From Flavobacteriales bacterium UBA2798 (lineage in GTDB: Bacteria > Bacteroidota > Bacteroidia > Flavobacteriales_D > UBA2798), in contig DEHO01000076.1 of the NCBI GenBank assembly GCA_002351955.1, positions 91,827 to 99,822 on the forward strand: a stretch of 7,996 nt of DNA, given 5' to 3'. The position numbers and the translations under genes were made by a program. The notes under the pieces are model-generated. The model made no database searches, was not told the DNA's origin, and saw only the letters and a list, made by a program, of their open reading frames with translations. Each line of letters starts with the position of its first letter. The stretch's first letter is position 1. Shown here one piece after another: positions 6,356 through 7,996 of this stretch.

Positions 6356-7786
6356 ATGTCCTACCCTTCTTTTACATCCATCCGCAACGATCTTCGTTCC
6401 GGCAAAACCACTGTTGTGGAGCTGGTAGAGGACTATTTGCGCAATATTGAAGAAAAAAAACACCTCAACGCTTTTACGGAAGTCTTTCGTGAAAGTGCGC
6501 TGAAAAAAGCAGCCGAAGTCGATGGCAAACTTAAATCCGGCACTGCAGGAAAACTTGCAGGAATGGTGATTGGCCTCAAGGACAATATCTGTTACAAAGG
6601 TCATAAGGTTTCTGCCTCTTCGCATATCCTTGAAGGATTTGAATCCCTCTACAATTCAACTGCTACCGAACGTCTTCTGCAGGAAGATGCCGTTATCATC
6701 GGCCGACTCAATTGCGATGAATTTGCAATGGGCTCTTCCAATGAAACATCTTACTATGGCAAAGTATTGAATCCCCTCAACGAAAAATGCGTTCCCGGAG
6801 GTTCCTCAGGAGGATCTGCAGCTGCCGTTGCTGCCGGATTATGCACTGCCACCTTGGGTTCCGATACAGGCGGATCCATTCGCCAACCCGCATCCTTTAC
6901 AGGTACTGTGGGACTAAAACCAACCTACGGAAGAGTTTCGCGTTACGGATTGCTCGCTTATGCTTCCTCTTTCGATCAGATTGGTCCTATTACCCACACT
7001 GTTGAAGACGCTGCACTACTGCTGGAAGTCATTGCAGGAGCAGATGATTTTGACAGTACCGTTAGTCATAAACCCGTTCCTGAATACTCCGCGAAACTGG
7101 ATTTCAATGGGAAAGCACGCATTGCCTATATCCGCGAATGCATAGAAAGTCCGGGGCTGAATGAAGAAGTTCGCAAAGGAATTGAAAAGCAAATTGCCCA
7201 ACTCAAGGCCGCTGGTCATACCGTTGAGGCGGTTGATTTCCCTTACCTCGATTTCCTTGTCCCCACCTATTACGTACTCACCACTGCCGAAGCATCCAGC
7301 AATCTTGCCCGTTACGACGGAGTTCATTATGGCTACAGAAGTGCAAAAAGCAATGATGTGGAAAGCACTTACCGACTTTCGCGCACCGAGGGATTTGGGA
7401 AAGAAGTGAAGCGCCGTATTATGCTTGGAACTTTTGTGTTGAGTGCAGGGTATTACGATGCTTATTATACAAAAGGTTTAAAAGTTCGACGCATCATTCG
7501 CGAAAAAACGAGAGAGATTTTATCGAGCTACGATTTCATCCTTACACCAACCACTCCGGATGCAGCTTTCGAATTTGGTCAGAAAAGTGCAGATCCTGTT
7601 GCTATGTATCTTGAAGATATTTTCACCGTTCAGGCCAATCTTGCAGGTGTGCCCGCTATTTCACTCCCCCTTGGGAAGAAGTCAGACGGACTCCCCTACG
7701 GCATTCAGCTGATGGCCGGAGATTTTGAAGAAGAAAAATTACTGGCTTTTTCCCGCTTGCTGGAATCTGCGCGGCAATCCTGCTAA
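6356..7786 (+). CDS. gatA: Asp-tRNA(Asn)/Glu-tRNA(Gln) amidotransferase subunit A (GatA)
   Basis: Catalytic amidase subunit of GatCAB. It releases ammonia from glutamine, which GatB uses to convert mischarged Glu-tRNA(Gln) and/or Asp-tRNA(Asn) to the correct aminoacyl-tRNA in the cytoplasm. The 476-residue protein is full length and has the amidase signature GGSSGGSAAAVAAG (148-161), then DTGGSIRQPA (170-179) and GLKPTYGRVSRYGL (186-199). The Ser-cisSer-Lys triad is complete: Lys75 in GLKDN, Ser150 and Ser174. Each is offset by exactly four from Lys79, Ser154 and Ser178 of Staphylococcus aureus GatA. GatA-specific stretches such as GFGKEVKRRIMLGTFVLSAG (346-365) and the YLEDIFTVQANLAGVPAISLP region (418-438) separate it from general amidases. 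Neither gatB nor gatC is adjacent, so the complex is encoded at scattered loci. The gene starts 15 bases after tatA and is probably co-transcribed with it. Confidence 0.96.
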   Translation: MSYPSFTSIRNDLRSGKTTVVELVEDYLRNIEEKKHLNAFTEVFRESALKKAAEVDGKLKSGTAGKLAGMVIGLKDNICYKGHKVSASSHILEGFESLYNSTATERLLQEDAVIIGRLNCDEFAMGSSNETSYYGKVLNPLNEKCVPGGSSGGSAAAVAAGLCTATLGSDTGGSIRQPASFTGTVGLKPTYGRVSRYGLLAYASSFDQIGPITHTVEDAALLLEVIAGADDFDSTVSHKPVPEYSAKLDFNGKARIAYIRECIESPGLNEEVRKGIEKQIAQLKAAGHTVEAVDFPYLDFLVPTYYVLTTAEASSNLARYDGVHYGYRSAKSNDVESTYRLSRTEGFGKEVKRRIMLGTFVLSAGYYDAYYTKGLKVRRIIREKTREILSSYDFILTPTTPDAAFEFGQKSADPVAMYLEDIFTVQANLAGVPAISLPLGKKSDGLPYGIQLMAGDFEEEKLLAFSRLLESARQSC

Positions 7787-7843
7787 GGAACTGAATTACA
7801 GGCTCATTAACTCATTATTTTCTTGATATTTCATCGCAGGGTT

Positions 7844-7859
7844 ATGAACAATTGTTCAT
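7844..7859. repeat. Perfect 16-base palindrome between gatA and the next gene
   Basis: ATGAACAATTGTTCAT reads identically on both strands (8+8 bases, no mismatch). It lies 57 bases after the gatA stop and 90 bases before the next start. As a DNA site it could be an operator for a dimeric regulator. As RNA it could fold into a weak 6-base-pair hairpin with an AATT loop, followed by a T-rich stretch (TATTCTTCTTATATT), giving a poor terminator for gatA. No stronger terminator is visible in 7787-7949, and no convincing promoter was found there. Confidence 0.45.
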
Positions 7860-7949
7860 TATTCTTCTTATATTCACGTCCCATAATTTGCTCTTGCAAG
7901 GAACTTTTTGTGGCACATCGGGTATAACCATTTATAAAACCAGGTAAGC

Positions 7950-7996
7950 ATGAAAAAACTGACAGGGCTTGTTCTTGCCATAGTGGTAAGCACAAG
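7950..7996 (+). CDS. Start of a secreted or membrane protein, 3' truncated by the window end
   Basis: An ATG at 7950 opens a frame that stays open to the window edge and reads MKKLTGLVLAIVVST. This is a basic N-terminus followed by a hydrophobic stretch, as in a signal peptide or membrane anchor. A purine-rich AGGTAAG lies just upstream (7942-7948), at ribosome-binding distance. Only 15 complete codons are visible, so family and function cannot be told. A cell-wall enzyme would fit the neighbourhood, but that is a guess. Confidence 0.6.
   Translation, partial: MKKLTGLVLAIVVST

Noticed and set aside
7811..7875. Two similar CATTATT-containing stretches (about 7811-7830 and 7856-7875) as a direct repeat
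   Set aside because: About 15 of 20 bases match, and both are very AT-rich; simple composition explains it.
7887..7936. Promoter for the last, truncated gene (TTTG at 7887-7890 with TATAACC or ATTTATAA downstream)
   Set aside because: No downstream element matches TAnnTTTG at the required spacing.
1..7996. A defence, secretion or mobile system hidden among the genes
   Set aside because: Every substantial open frame on the coding strand is accounted for by a recognisable housekeeping or envelope family; there are no transposase, integrase, nuclease or toxin motifs, terminal repeats or spacer arrays.

Overview
This window looks like ordinary core genome from a member of the Bacteroidota, probably Flavobacteriia-like; the order cannot be fixed from sequence alone. 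The signs are an EnvC-type M23 protein of the kind seen in this phylum, a DUF4292 lipoprotein, a TatA of the IGPWQ...FGGKKIPEL type, start codons without clear Shine-Dalgarno sites, and promoter-like elements matching the TTTG / TAnnTTTG pattern. All genes are on the + strand. There is no sign of mobile elements, CRISPR, tRNA or rRNA.

Layout: (1) Positions 2-1015 hold the C-terminal catalytic half of a prolyl oligopeptidase whose start lies left of the window. A strong hairpin terminator (1035-1066) closes it. (2) After a 185-base gap with a candidate promoter, four genes overlap end to start (by 4, 8 and 23 bases) between 1201 and 6085. They encode a sugar-phosphate nucleotidyltransferase, a TPR-repeat lipoprotein, a DUF4292 lipoprotein and an EnvC-like murein hydrolase activator. 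(3) A 60-base gap with a promoter-like element leads to tatA, then gatA 15 bases later. (4) A 163-base gap contains a perfect 16-base palindrome. The window then ends 47 bases into a gene starting with a signal-peptide-like sequence.

How the genes fit together: the overlapping block is best read as a cell-envelope operon. One member makes a nucleotide-activated sugar, two are lipoproteins anchored in the envelope, and one is a secreted coiled-coil protein with a catalytically degraded LytM domain, expected to switch on peptidoglycan amidases at division. TatA next to it is suggestive, because in E. coli the EnvC-activated amidase system depends partly on Tat export. GatA (tRNA-dependent amidotransferase subunit A) is a housekeeping translation gene that appears to share the transcript without sharing the function.

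I found no convincing evidence of a previously undescribed system. The most useful follow-ups are the DUF4292/TPR lipoprotein pair, the EnvC-TatA linkage and the palindrome near the right end.
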